A DNA stretch of 64,000 bases from Diphasiastrum complanatum (taxonomy: Eukaryota > Streptophyta > Lycopodiopsida > Lycopodiales > Lycopodiaceae): the NCBI GenBank assembly GCA_029204225.1, contig CM055104.1, positions 41,829,187-41,893,186 on the forward strand. The letters run 5' to 3'. Position 1 is the stretch's first letter. Every line of letters starts with the position of its first letter. The translations under genes were made by a program, and so were the position numbers. The notes beneath the pieces are model-generated. The model was not told the origin of the DNA and did not search any database. It saw only the letters and a program-made list of their open reading frames with translations. This document shows, one piece after another, positions 43,953-57,734 of the stretch.

Positions 43953-46900
43953 ATGGTAAATCTAGGCATCGTCAGGCTCGGCATTTTGCTGCTCGTAACT
44001 CTTGTGTGTGGCTGTGGATATGTCATGTTCTCGGCTCTGCTCGGTAGCTCACATTTCGACTCATACTTGCATTGCAGAGATAGAAGGTGCTTTCCTCTTT
44101 ATTATAAGTCGGCTCTAAGGCTTCCTTTCCATTCCTCTTCTTCTTTTTCTTCTTCGCATTCTTCGTTGTCTTCTTTGGTCTTCACGCCTCTGCAACGGCC
44201 GTTAGAAGATGATGCAGGGAGTCCAGCAAGCACAAGCTTGGCCAATATTGTGTTTGGTATTGCAGCATCGGCAAGGCTTTGGGATAAACGTAAAGAGTAT
44301 GTCAGCCTTTGGTGGAGGGCTGATGCTATGCGCGGATTTGTGTGGTTGGATCAACCAGTTGGAAACTGGTCAGATTCCTTTCCAGCTTTCAAAATATCTG
44401 CAAATACTTCGCATTTCAGGTACACCAACAGAAGAGGGCGTAGATCAGCCTTACGAATCTCTCGAGTTGTATCAGAGACCTTTAGAATGGGGCTTTCAAA
44501 TGTGCACTGGTTTGTGATGGGGGATGATGACACTTTCTTTGCCACAGAAAATCTCATCAAGGTTTTATCTAAATACGACCATCGGCAGTTTTATTATATT
44601 GGAGCCAATTCCGAAAGTCACTTCCAAAACTTAAATTTCTCCTATAATATGGCATATGGTGGAGGAGGTTTCGCTCTAAGTTATCCTTTGGCAGAGGCTC
44701 TGGAAAAAATGCAGGATGATTGCCTTCATAGGAACCCTTCTTTGTATGGAAGTGACGACCGGATGCATGCATGCATGGCGGAACTAGGAGTACCACTCAC
44801 AAAAGAGCCTGGATTTCATCAGGTACCAACCTCTTCAATTCTCCTTAACTAGTTTGTTTGTGTTTCTTTAGCTGCTGTTCCAGGAAATGTGATAGTACTT
44901 AAAGTTACCCTTATTTGCATTTTGAATTTTTCTTTCGGACATTGGAATCCTAATCACTATCAAATGTTTCTTTGATTCACTTGAGCCATGTAATTTATTG
45001 TTATGTGTAGAGTCTAGACTTTAAATGCTGTAGTTATTACTATAAAACGCTATACTTTTGTGTTGGAATCTAATACATGCCGATAAAATGTCAATTCTCA
45101 GGCTTTTGTGCTATTACGAATGTAAATTTTCTCACAGCTGGAATTACACCTATGCTTTGCTTAATTTTACTGTCTCATGTCCATATCTGTCTCTTTCAAT
45201 GCTGGTGATTGACTGTTTCTAGCATGCCATAGGATGAGAACATTTTATGTTGCAGTTTCTGTGTAGTCGGTTTTTAAAATACTTTTTTTGAATGTTGTCT
45301 AGAGCAACAGTAATGGGCCAATTTTTTTTTAAACAATCTAGTCGTCGGATGTTGGTTGGCCAAAGGTTGGAGTTGGGAGTGGACAGAGGTGGGAAGATTG
45401 AGAGGCCAAAGCATGAGGGCAGAAATTGTTTTAAGATGTGGTGATTAGGAGGGCCCTAGTATGGGCTTGGGAGGGCAAAGATGAGGGTTGTGCGTTCCAA
45501 ACTTGATGTCTAAAACTCTGATCGAGATAAAGTTAGTTGCAAATAGTTCACTTAATGTATTAATACCGATCTATTCAAATGCTTAAAGGTCTCGTGGTGA
45601 TGGACTTTACTATTTAGCCTTCTAAAATGTTCAACTAGAAGCTCTGTTTGTACCAATCTCATAATCTTTGGATGTGGTGTACAAAGACAAGGTAATGTGA
45701 TCTCACATAATACTTTTTAATAAACTAGAATTTTATAGATGCTTGGCCCTTCTACAAGTTGGAATGGTGGCTCTTGATGTAATCTGGATATTTATCGCGA
45801 TTTGAACCTCTTCATACCAATGCAAATTGTTTTAAGATTCGAATTAAAATTTTGCAATTTCTTTTGGGGAATCTAGTTTTCGAATGTCATTGCATTGTTT
45901 TAAACTTGTGCACAATGAATAGTATTGTTGAAAAATTGTGCACATTTTGGTTCATAGTCAAATCGATTCGAATCTTTTGGTGAGGCTATGACTATGCTTG
46001 GAAGCCTATTGATTTATTTGCTCATACACCCTTACTTTAGGACCAAGCTCATATGCTTGTTGCCACTATTGATTTGACTGTGCAAGGTTTGTTTGCTAGA
46101 AAGGATCTAATATTGTTCAAGATCCACTTGTTGCTCCCCTTGATTGTAGAGCTATAATTCTTTTAATACTTATGTTAGCAGCTACTCTTATTCAATCTAT
46201 TGTACTTTTATGGCTTACTTGCCTAGGACCCATTTTGGCCCTTTTAGTAGGGGCACAACTGGACTTGAACCGAGTTTCTCAACAAGTTATCATTAATAGA
46301 AGTACTTTCTTTTACTGAACAGTAGTGGTGCCATTTATTTGATAGCGTGTGATCTAAGTACTAGAGGCTTTTTTTACATAAAACTCAATGCACTTCCTTG
46401 TAGGGGATCACTAATGGTATTATTTGTGTTCTCTCAAAATCCTTAATTTGAAGTATGCTATTTGATTCATCTTAAATGATCATTGTTCTTATGTGAATTC
46501 AAATTTGTGAATTAGTTCATAACACTGCGTGATTTCCTTTATTGTGTGGTTGTTTTTTTCTTTGTTGAATAATGTGATGAATGATGGTAGCCATTAGGCT
46601 AATGTTTGATGTCTCCTCTATTGAGCATAGTTGAGTGGATTGAGAGTGAATGATGAGTGGTGATGCTTTGGTGCTTTAAGTGCGCGAGAGAGAGATAACA
46701 TAATGACACATAGTTCCTCTTGACAAGTCAAGAAGCTTTGAAAACCTTTTTTCATGAACTAACAAGTTAAGACAAAGCCGAAAAGTATATATAGTACTCA
46801 GAAAAAGCACCATAAAGCAAAACTCATCTCAAGACATCCAGCTGGTACCACCATCCCACTTAAGACAAAGCCGAAAAGTGTATATAGTAGTCAGAAAAAG

Positions 46901-49021
46901 CACCATAAAGCAAAACTCATCTCAAGACATCCAGCTGGTACCACCATCCCACCACACAAAATTGCGCAAGTTAGCACAATGAGGAAGATAGGTGTCAAAG
47001 CTGTATTTATGTACCAAACAAGTTTTACCACTAATTAGCACAAAGTGTTTTTAACAAGCATAGTCCAATCTTCTCAAGCAATGTTTAATTTATAGCAATA
47101 GGTCGACCTTAAACGTTTCCGTAGTAGGGCTTATGCTATGCTGATTAGTCACAGGGTATCGGTCTATATCAATTTTAGCATAACATAAGTACGTACACTA
47201 GATTAACCGTAATTACTAAAACCTTGGCAATAGGTTAGACATGGGCACATAGGTAGGTGTTAGGCCAAATCCATGCCGTGCTAACCCTTAGGACTTGAAA
47301 GATTCCAACCCGTCATGCACCAATGTCGTTTTCCCTGAGCATGTTCATCTTTTCTAGGGATAGGCAAGTCAAAAACCTACAGTGCTAGTTCACAAACTTG
47401 TATAAACTTATGAGGTAGATAAGTTTTTGAGGTCTCATTATGGTTTGCAGGGACACCAATACGGGTATTAGGGCAAATCCATGCCATGCTAATCAAGAGT
47501 ATTCAAGCAGAAAAACCCTAATTTTGAGGCAACATTATTGGATTTTTGGAATGGTTTAACTAAGCATGATAAACTACAGTGTATTGGGGTTGAAGGTGGG
47601 TATCTAAAGTAGTATACTTGATTTGTGTATAGTTTAGGCAAGTTTGTTTTAAGCAATGTGTGATACAACTTATAATTTTTTGTTTCGCAAGGTATAAAAG
47701 AGTAAGAAACTTGAAAATGTATTTTTGATCCTCTCCATCCTCTAACTTAGCATGTGATTAGAATTTGAAAGCACCAATTTAGACGAACTTGTGTAACATA
47801 CCTGGATATGTGTAGATGGACTTTCTTGTGATGATGCCATACCATAGATTACGTATTCTTTATAAGCCAACATAAAACCGGTTTGAGTTTCCGAAACAAG
47901 TTTATGTTATGTAAGTGAATATCAAACCTTAATACCATGAACCATAACTAAATAATGAACTAGTTTTTACTGCAAATCCTTTATCATTTCTACGAATGAA
48001 TGAACTTTTAAGAAGAGTCCATACATCTGTATTGGCTAAATACAATTACTTGAATGTCAAAGCAAAATTGAAAGACATACCTTTATGTGAATCGAATGTT
48101 CAAAATAGAATCAAACTGAATGACTTCTCAAATAGCCAAAAAATGGTAGCTCAAAGTACCATACGCTTTTAATGTGAAATAGCTGTGAGAAACACAAGAA
48201 TTAGCATTGAGTTCTTACGAGACCAATGTTGTAGGGTCGTGTCATTTATTGTGAACCTAGCTTGCTGGAAATTTCAGCATAAAAGTGTATTGAATTATTG
48301 CAGTGGGTCGCTGTTTGGACAGTCCAATTCATGTGACAATTTCATGCAAAAACAAGCTAAAAAGCTTTACAAAATTATGTTGGGGTACAACTTGGACAAT
48401 CAACAGTTTACTTTGTTGATAGGGCAGTGGTCAATGAAAATTTAGCAGTCAGTCGCTGCTCAAGCAGCTCTCCTTCCCTGCAAACAAATTCATATTGCGC
48501 CTATTGAATGTATGTGAAAAGTATGTCCCAAATGCCCAAAATGAAGTGTAAAACTATTGTTGGTCACATTTGCTTCAGCAAACTAGCAAAATGGATTGAA
48601 AACGAATAGTAGATCACTGGTGGGACATTGCCCCTATTGCATGATTGTCTCCAAAAGTGTGCAGATTCATTGCATGAAAAGAAGTATTGAATAAGCTTAC
48701 CGAAAATGCGTTTCATGGCTTTGGAAGAGATAGGAGATGGGTGCTGAAGGTGTCAAGGCAGTTGTGGATAGTGCTCCATCGCAGATAGTGCTGTGGACAA
48801 ACCTATTGTGAGGTTTATGGTCACCTCTTTATAGTTTCCTATTAGGTTGACGAGGAAACTTGTTGAGGAAGTAACAAGGAGACTTGAAGATGATGTAAAA
48901 ACAAGCCTCAACTCTTCGCTGATGCCATGAAGTGGGTTGGAATCAAACTCGTGGAGTGCTCTTGATGTGAGGAGTGAAGGTGCCGCTGCCTGGACCTATG
49001 GACAATATGTTGCCTGCTCTG

Positions 49022-49080
<59 letters not shown>

Positions 49081-51400
49081 ACATCCAACAGACTCACATC
49101 ATCTGACAATTCTTCATGGTATAAGTTTTTTGTTCAATATTTTATACCGATAACTATAAAAGCAAACTACATATTTAGCATATGCACTTTTTGTGATGAA
49201 AAATACAAGAAGTAACATATTGTTGCGATGCCTTCCAATGTTTCGTGGACCTTTTCAAAATGCCTTTTCAAAACTGATGAATGATGACCCATAAATCATT
49301 GCTCATGTAACATTGAAATTTGATAGCCTGCAATTGTTAAATGTCTAAACTTTAAGGTTGATAATGCAACATGCCCATAGATTTCTAAAAGACCGTAGTC
49401 AATATTTGATAATGCTCGTTGCCAAAATTTAAAATCAAGTCCCAAATCATACATGAATGATGGCACATGTCATTCCAACTTCCAATGTTTGGATTCCATA
49501 AAAGTCAAATAGCAAATTACAATATCTACTAGTCTGCAGAGTGTGAACAACTTTAAAATAAAATTCTAATTACTAAAGCCCGAGAAAGTAGGGCTGAAAT
49601 CTAATAGCTAAAGGCTAACTAGTAACATCTAATGCAGCCTACTCGTAGTCACCCGTGATGCAGGTGCACGCTCATAACCCTCATCATCGTCACTCGGACT
49701 TTCATCCCTCCTTGAGGAATTTGAGAACTCCTCACTGTCATCCTCATCCTCTGAGAGTCTTCCGCCTCCTCTGGCTCCTCTTCCTTGACTGCTTGACTCC
49801 CTGCATAACCTTATCTTTGCCATCATCCTCAATGACATTGTCAATATAGCCAAAGAGTTTCTAGTATCCAACACTCAACCCGGCTGTGAGGTGTCAATGG
49901 ATCTATTGTGCTCATGCAAGAGGACTATGATATTTTGATAATGTGGCGCCTCCTAGTATTAGTCCATTTAATATGATGGGGCACCCATACCTATTTCAGA
50001 TTTATGATGGAGCACACATGACACACAGTGACAAACGACTCAATGGCCATTTTCAAAAGTTAAGACTCATAACTCAATAATAAATATCAAATAAACAATG
50101 AGCTTAGTATTTACTACTTAGCCAATTAGCCTACTGAAAGTTGAAAGTCTAAAGTTAGAACTTCAAAACTAAGGGTAACAACTTCCAACTTGACAATTTA
50201 AAGCAGAGTACGATTAGGGTTTAGGGTATATGTGTTACATGACCTCCTAATAAGCTCTAGTGCGCTATCCACGTAGTCTCACTTGGCAACTAGCTCCCTT
50301 GTCTTCAAATGCTTCATCTAGGTCCATCCCGCTCAGCACCAATCCTGGAAACATGCCTCATCATCGTTATCCATGTAGGGTCTTAGCCACATGAAAGCAA
50401 AGGTTGCACAAGTAGTAACACTTTCAAACATAAACTAGTGCCGCTATTTTTTTGATGACTGAAATTGTTCGATGTAAACATCTCTACTAGTAGGCCTAGG
50501 TGGACGAACTTGGCTGCTACCCCTTGCCCTCTGATAGTGCTGCCAATCCCAGATGCATAGTGTTAACCGCGGTTGGCTGTGATGAAAAAGCCTTTGTCAA
50601 TGAGCAACATTTTACAATCTACAATGAGAAAAATAATAACGATACGTATTACGTATAATCTTAAAATTTTAATTTTAAAATGTAGGTATATTGTATTAGG
50701 GCTTGGACAGCAAATTGTTTGAACTTTGATTTAGGACTTCGAACTTTGAACTATCAACATTGTCAAGTTTACTATCTAGAGCTTAGGAAGTTATCGTATA
50801 GGAAGTTAAAAGTAGGATCGGTAATTACTAACTTGGGGTCAAAATAGTAGCATTCGACTGTATCAACAGTGAAGCTAGTGCACATGTAAAACTTGCAATA
50901 TCATATCCATGCAATCAAAGTAGGCGTGCCTTTATTCTCATAGAGCCACTTGATTTGTCGTTCCTGAAATACTTGCATGTCCACCTCTTTGTGCCTGAGT
51001 GTAATAGGCTCCCCCACAAGCGATCCCTCTCCCTCAACATGGTTTGAGGTCTCCTCTCTCCCTAAATCTAACGCTAGTTTCTAGATTTTAACACTAATCT
51101 CACCTTAATTAGTAATCACACACTACTAGCTAGTCTAGTTCTTAGTTCTAACAATATTCTAAGTTCTAAGTTTTAACATTAATCACTCATTAGCAATGAT
51201 TAATTCTAAGTTCTAAGATCTTGCACACTAATACTAATCTTAAAATTTAACTTCACACTAACTTCTCTCCCTCACCTCCATCTTTCTAGACTCTCCCTCA
51301 GTCTTATTCCCTCATTTTTCAAGTTTCAAGCACATTCACATTTCTAATCTATGTATCTCATTGCCTATCCTCACACAAAAAACATAACTTAGTACTAAAC

Positions 51401-51469
<69 letters not shown>

Positions 51470-52697
51470 GGCGCCTAAACGGCGCCCGGTTGCTGTCTCG
51501 CCCCGCTCTCCACCATCACGCTCCCTCTCCCCCCTGTCAGCCCGCTGATATGGCCTCAGTCCCGCTACCTGCTGGCTCAGCCGCCTGTCAGCCCGCTGGT
51601 ACGGTCCTGCTACTTGCTGGCTCACCCGATGCCACCTGTCAGCCCGCTGGTATGGATGAGCTGGTTGCGCTGCCTGCTGGTTTGCTTGCTGGTACGGATG
51701 CTATCCCGCAGCCTGCCAATCATTGTCCCACAGTCCTGCTGATGCCTGTTGCCATTTGTACGGATGCTGCCACGGCTTCACAGCCCGCCAGCCAGCCCAA
51801 CAGTCCACAGTCCCGCTGCCAGCTGCCTCCAGTATGGGTGCTGTTTTGGCCACTCCCTCCGGGCTTCCCGGACTTGGGAGCGGTCCGGGGGCGAGCATTA
51901 CAGTTGGGTCTTTGGAACTGCAATGGTATTCACTCTTCAGCCACGGCTGGTGATTTCAGAGTCTTTTGTGATACCAGAGACATTCTACTATTTACGAAAA
52001 CACATGAGAGTCCGGGGAGAGGACTTCTCGATGTTGAGGGTTTTTGTTGGATATCGGCGTACAGGACAATGATGAGGGCCTCTACAAGCTGTGGGTCAAG
52101 AGGAGTTGCATGTCTCTTTAGGGACCATCTTCAGCCTTGGGTCGAGCTCCTGTACACGGATGAGCGTCCTTGCTATATTTGGATTGGATTGGACCATACA
52201 CTGATGGCGCTTGATCAGGATATATTTATGGCCATTTGCTACTTTCCTCTATAAACATCATCGTTCACTCAGGATGAGGAGTCATGTTCCATGGACATTT
52301 CATCGGACATTGTCAGATACGTAGAGCGAGGATACATCCTTCTAGCCGGGGATTTTAATGCCAGGATTGGGTCCATGCAAACGAAGTTTCATAGTGCCAC
52401 AGATGATCCACATCGGATACATGCGTTAGATTGGGATGGTCTCGGTCTTCGGCGTCAGTCCGCAGATGCAGATGGTCCGATTACATCTTTTGGGGAGCAG
52501 TTACTCCAGTTACGCGAACCAAATGGATTGGCCATTTTTAATGGCACGCTTCAGTTGCCAGGCTCAGGAACTATACTTGCTTCCCGGATAGTGGAGGACA
52601 CAGTGTTGTTGACTACTTCATGGGATCACCGTCTCTCCTTTCCTCTATTTCATCTCTCTCTGTTCATCGTACTACTCTCTCTGATCACTCATACCTA

Positions 52698-52767
<70 letters not shown>

Positions 52768-53953
52768 GGCTGCTGGCCCAGCTCCATCGCGCTGGTGGCC
52801 GCCTGATCCATGTTGCTGCTGGCACCTGCTCCTTGCGCCCTCCATCGCGGCTGCTAGCGCCCTCCATCGCCCTTCCTCTTTGAGCCTGTTCATCGCTGAT
52901 GGTGTCTAGCTAGCCATCCTTGCTTGCCTATCCTTCAAATCTGCAAAATGCCTCGTCGAAAAGGGGTTATTCCTGATCCATCTTCTGTTTCCATCATTGC
53001 CTGAACCTCACAAACAGATCCAACTTCAACTTCCCCTTCTACTTCTATGCCCGTTGCAATTCCTATCTCTCCATCAAATCCTATTACCAACAATGAAACT
53101 ACTGTAGCTATTCCCTTGACTCCAAACACTCCAGACTCTCTAGAAGCACCTGCTTCTCTCCCCACATATACCATAGTCCGTCTTCTTCGTGAAGATCAAC
53201 TTCGTCTATTTGAATACCTTAACAATCATAGAGAGAAACTTGCTTCCCATGATTCTCTACTTCTCGCTGTGCAATCGCACCTTCAGCAGCTAGACACTTC
53301 CATTGAAGCACTCAAGAAGGAAGTTGCAGTTATCAAAAGTGAAAATTCTTCCCAAATCGCTACTTCAGAAAAGATTCAGCAGCTCGAAAATCAGGTGGAA
53401 CAGCACCATACGGCTGTCCAATCATGGGCAGATGTACTTAAAGGTTCATCTACAACTATCTCTCCACTTTCGCCATCACCTTCGTTTATCTCAGCCACGT
53501 TCAACGAGGGCCGTCTGCGAGAACACAAAGCTCTCAATGTCCGTGTTAGAGGTATCTCGAACTCCCAAAATGCTGTTGAAGAAGCTGAAAAGTTTTTGGA
53601 AGGAAATCTTCAGCACCATAGCAAAGGTATGGAAACTTCTTGGCGACCTAAGAAGGACCTAGATAACACTTTGACAACATACCTGACGACAGAGGAGAGC
53701 GGCATATCCAGTGGTACCATCACAGCATACCATACACACTTTCTTCCAGGTTGCTGGACATCATAATGTATCATACCAGGCCGATGGACCCTGACTGGGC
53801 CAGGCAAATTTTTCATACAGCTTATATATAGCATTTGTTTGCAGTTATTATTTCTTTTGGATTATCGAGCTTTAAGCTCCTATGTTTTCACACTTGACAT
53901 GTACCTTTTCTTAGTCCTATGTACCTTAGGGTATCCCAAAGGCCATTAATAAA

Positions 53954-54032
<79 letters not shown>

Positions 54033-54075
54033 CGCCTAAACGGCGCTCGGTTGCTGTCTCGCCTTGCTACACTCC

Positions 54076-54136
<61 letters not shown>

Positions 54137-57100
54137 CGCCTAAACGGCGCTCGGTTGCTGTCTCGCCCCGCTACACTCTGAGGCAGTCTTTTGAACATTA
54201 TGTCCTATCCTACATTGAACAACTCAACCAAGAATCTAGCTTCCTAAGGCAGGAGATTCGACAAATGCAGGTCACCATTCACACTATGGCTATGGAAAAA
54301 GGTGCAATGGCAGTCCGGATCACCACTTTGGAAGAGGCTTTGCGACGAGAGGGACCGGACAGCACAACTATCCAAGATTTTGAGGCAAAGATCGAACAAC
54401 ATAAGGCTGAGACCAAAACTTGGGCTTCACTCTTCAAGAAACGAGAATGCGGACACACCTACATTGAATACCGTTATTTCAGCCAACATATCAGAAGAAA
54501 AGATGAGAGAATATAAAGCTATGAACATTCGGGTACGTGGTATTGAGGACACTACTGCTCCCATGACCGAGGCAGCCCACTTTCTCTCTACCGTACTAAC
54601 CCATCACTCTTATGGTTTGGAACGAGCATGGAGAATGAAAAGGGATCCTTCTACACTCATTGTACGGTTTACTAATTTGGATGATTGGCAGCCCTCAAAC
54701 TACGGGCTAAGTTACGAGGTACACATATCTTTATGGATGATGATCTCACGTCTATGCAAGTGACGGAAAGGAAGAGGGTTTTCAGTGAAGCCAAAGGATT
54801 TGGTAAAAGGGTGATTTTTCGGGAGGGCAAGGCTGGATACATCGACTCACCACCACTTGAGAAATAGGGAATGGGGCTTCCCGGACTTGGGAGCGGTCCG
54901 GGGTCGAGCATTATAGTTGGGTCTTTGGAACTGCAATGGTATTCACTCTTGAGCCACGGCAGGTGATTTCAGAGTCTTTTGTGATACCAGAGACATTCTA
55001 CTATTTACGAAAACACATGAGAGTCCTGGGAGAGGACTTCTCGATGTTGAGGGTTTTTGTTGGATATCGGCGTACAGGACGATGATGAGGGTCTCTACAA
55101 GCTGTGGGTCAAGAGGAGTTGCATGTCTCTTTAGGGACCATGTTCAGCCTTGGGTCGAGCTCCTGTACATGGATGAGCGTGCTTGCTAGATTAGATTGGA
55201 CCATACATTGATGGCGCTTGATCAGGATATATGTATGGCCATTTGCTACTTTCCTCTATAAACATCATCATTCACTCAGGATGAGGAGTCACCTTTCATG
55301 GACATTTCATCGGACATTGTCAGATACGTAGAGCGAGGATACATCCTTCTAGCCGGGGTTCGCAGATGCAGATGGTCCGATTACATCTTTTGGGGAGCAG
55401 TTACTCCAGTTACGCGAAGCAAATGGATTGGCCATTTTTAATGGCACGCTTCAGTTGCCAGGCTCAGGAACTATACTTGCTTCCCGGATAGTGGAGGACA
55501 CAGTGTTGTTGACTACTTCATGGGATCACCGTCTCTCCTTTCCTCTATTTCATCTCTCTCTCTGTTCATCGTACTACTCTCTCTGATCACTCATACCTAT
55601 CACTCTCGATAGGTCGCCTCCCCATCAATGACCGCACATACTCCTATCTCACCTCACATTGTGAAACCGCTATATCGCTACACCCCATGTAACACACCAC
55701 TCTACAGGGAAGTCCTGTCTGATTTACTTATACATTTCCCTAAAGTATGCTCCTGACATCCTCTCACCCTTTGTCTCCACTCTCTTTAACCGCGCTGCCA
55801 CTTCCGTTTTCCCTTCCTCATGATCCACCAACCTGATCCATCCTATTCGCAAAGGCAGTGATCCTATGAAGGTTGACAACTACTGTACTATTATGATCAA
55901 CCACCTCTTTGCCAAAATCTATGGTTCTATTCTACAGTCGGAGACCAGTGTAGAGATGGACATCAGATCGCTTAATGCTATTGGACAGGCAGGTTTCAGA
56001 CCAGGATACACTACCACAGATCATATCTTCACTCTGAGATCCATTATAGAGGAGGCTAGGCCAAGAGAGCGTGTATATTGCTGCTTTGTGGACTTCCGCA
56101 AGGCTTTTGATCCAGTGCCTAGACATCTACTGATACAACGGCTTTGGGATCGAGGATTTCAGGAGGATACCATACGGGCAGTGGTGTCATTATACAGGTG
56201 GGTTATTGGTTGGGTTCGACTATCAGGAGTCCTATCACTCGAGGTTAAGAGTAACATTGGGGTTAAGTAGGGATGTCTCATCTACACTCTTTGGACTATA
56301 CATTGATGAGCTGGAGCAATACAACGAGATGGAGGGGAGGGCTGCACATTAGGAGCCCTTATCATTGCTATCTTGTTATATCCGATGATGTCGTTTTACT
56401 CTCGAGGACCAGAGAGGGTTTACAGAGGCACCTGGATGCTCTTTTTTCTTTTTGTACACGGTGGGGCTTGTCAGTGAATATAGCCAAGACCAAGGTCATG
56501 GTATTCGACACATTTAGATCTTTCATGATGTGACAGGAGCTCCTATGGGATGGCCATATCTTGGAGGTTGTTGACTCATACACACACCTAGGTGTTCTAT
56601 TTTCCGGTCCTACATTTAGCATGCAACAGGCAGCCGCTTCACGAGTACGGAAGGGCTATGCCTTGCTGGTAGATTTGGAGCAGTTTTGTTCTCGTTCACA
56701 CATCAAAGACGCATCTAATGAGTGCCGACTTTTCGATACTATGGTGGTTCCCTTTGCTATGTATGCCGCCAAGATATGGAGTACGAGTTTGACAGTTACT
56801 GAGCGGGCACATATCTCATGCCTACAGGTCCAGATGTTATCCAGGATGATACGAGCCAAGCCTTCAGTGCCACATCAAATTATATTGGCAGAGTTTGCGG
56901 TTCCTCCTATCGTGGTTGAGGCCCTTTTTCATATTGTTACATTTATACAGAGGCTAGATGACTTTCAGGATGGAGACACACGCTATGTTGTCGTTGCCTT
57001 ATCCTCTTCATGACGCCTACACTCAACGGGACATTTATTCTCATGGTATTCACTATTGTTTGTTCAGGGAGCACCCAGTCACACTCTCTACTTTGATATC

Positions 57101-57662
57101 CTACGAGGATTCTAGATGTGTATCTACTATCTTTGATGATCCGGGAGATGTCCGACATGCGGATGGGGAGACTTTCTATACATACGCCATCCTTGGTCCA
57201 GCTGAGCATTAGGGTGTACATATCTCGCCAACGTCTGAGATTCGAGGTGAACAATGATTCGGAGGGAGAGGCTGAGATTCCTGATGTTTCTAGACTCTGG
57301 CAGCAGAGACAGTGTCGACACCCAGATAGAGAGCCCGCTATCAGAGCATAATCTAGAGGTTTACGACAATGAACACTTTGACAACATAACTGACGACAGA
57401 GGAGAGCGGCATATCCAGTGGTACCATCACAGCATACCATATACACTTTCTTCTAGGTTGCTAGACATCATGATGTATCATACCAGGCCGATGGACCTTG
57501 ACTGGGCTAGGCAAATTTTTCATACAACTTATATATAGCTTTTGTTTGCAGTTATTAGTTCTGTTGGATTATCGAGCTTTAAGCTCCTATGTTTTCACAC
57601 TTGACATGTACCTTTTCTTAGTCCTATGTACCTTAGGGTATCCCAAAGGCCATTAATAAAGT

Positions 57663-57734
<72 letters not shown>

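Noticed and set aside
46252-46290. ACTGGACTTGAACC, whose complement GGTTCAAGTCCA looks like a tRNA B box
   Set aside because: No A box, anticodon stem or acceptor pairing could be found at the right distance.
51701-51923. Minus-strand ORFs across the LINE leader
   Set aside because: They are antisense to the in-frame leader-endonuclease sequence, whose plus-strand product has the recognisable domain.
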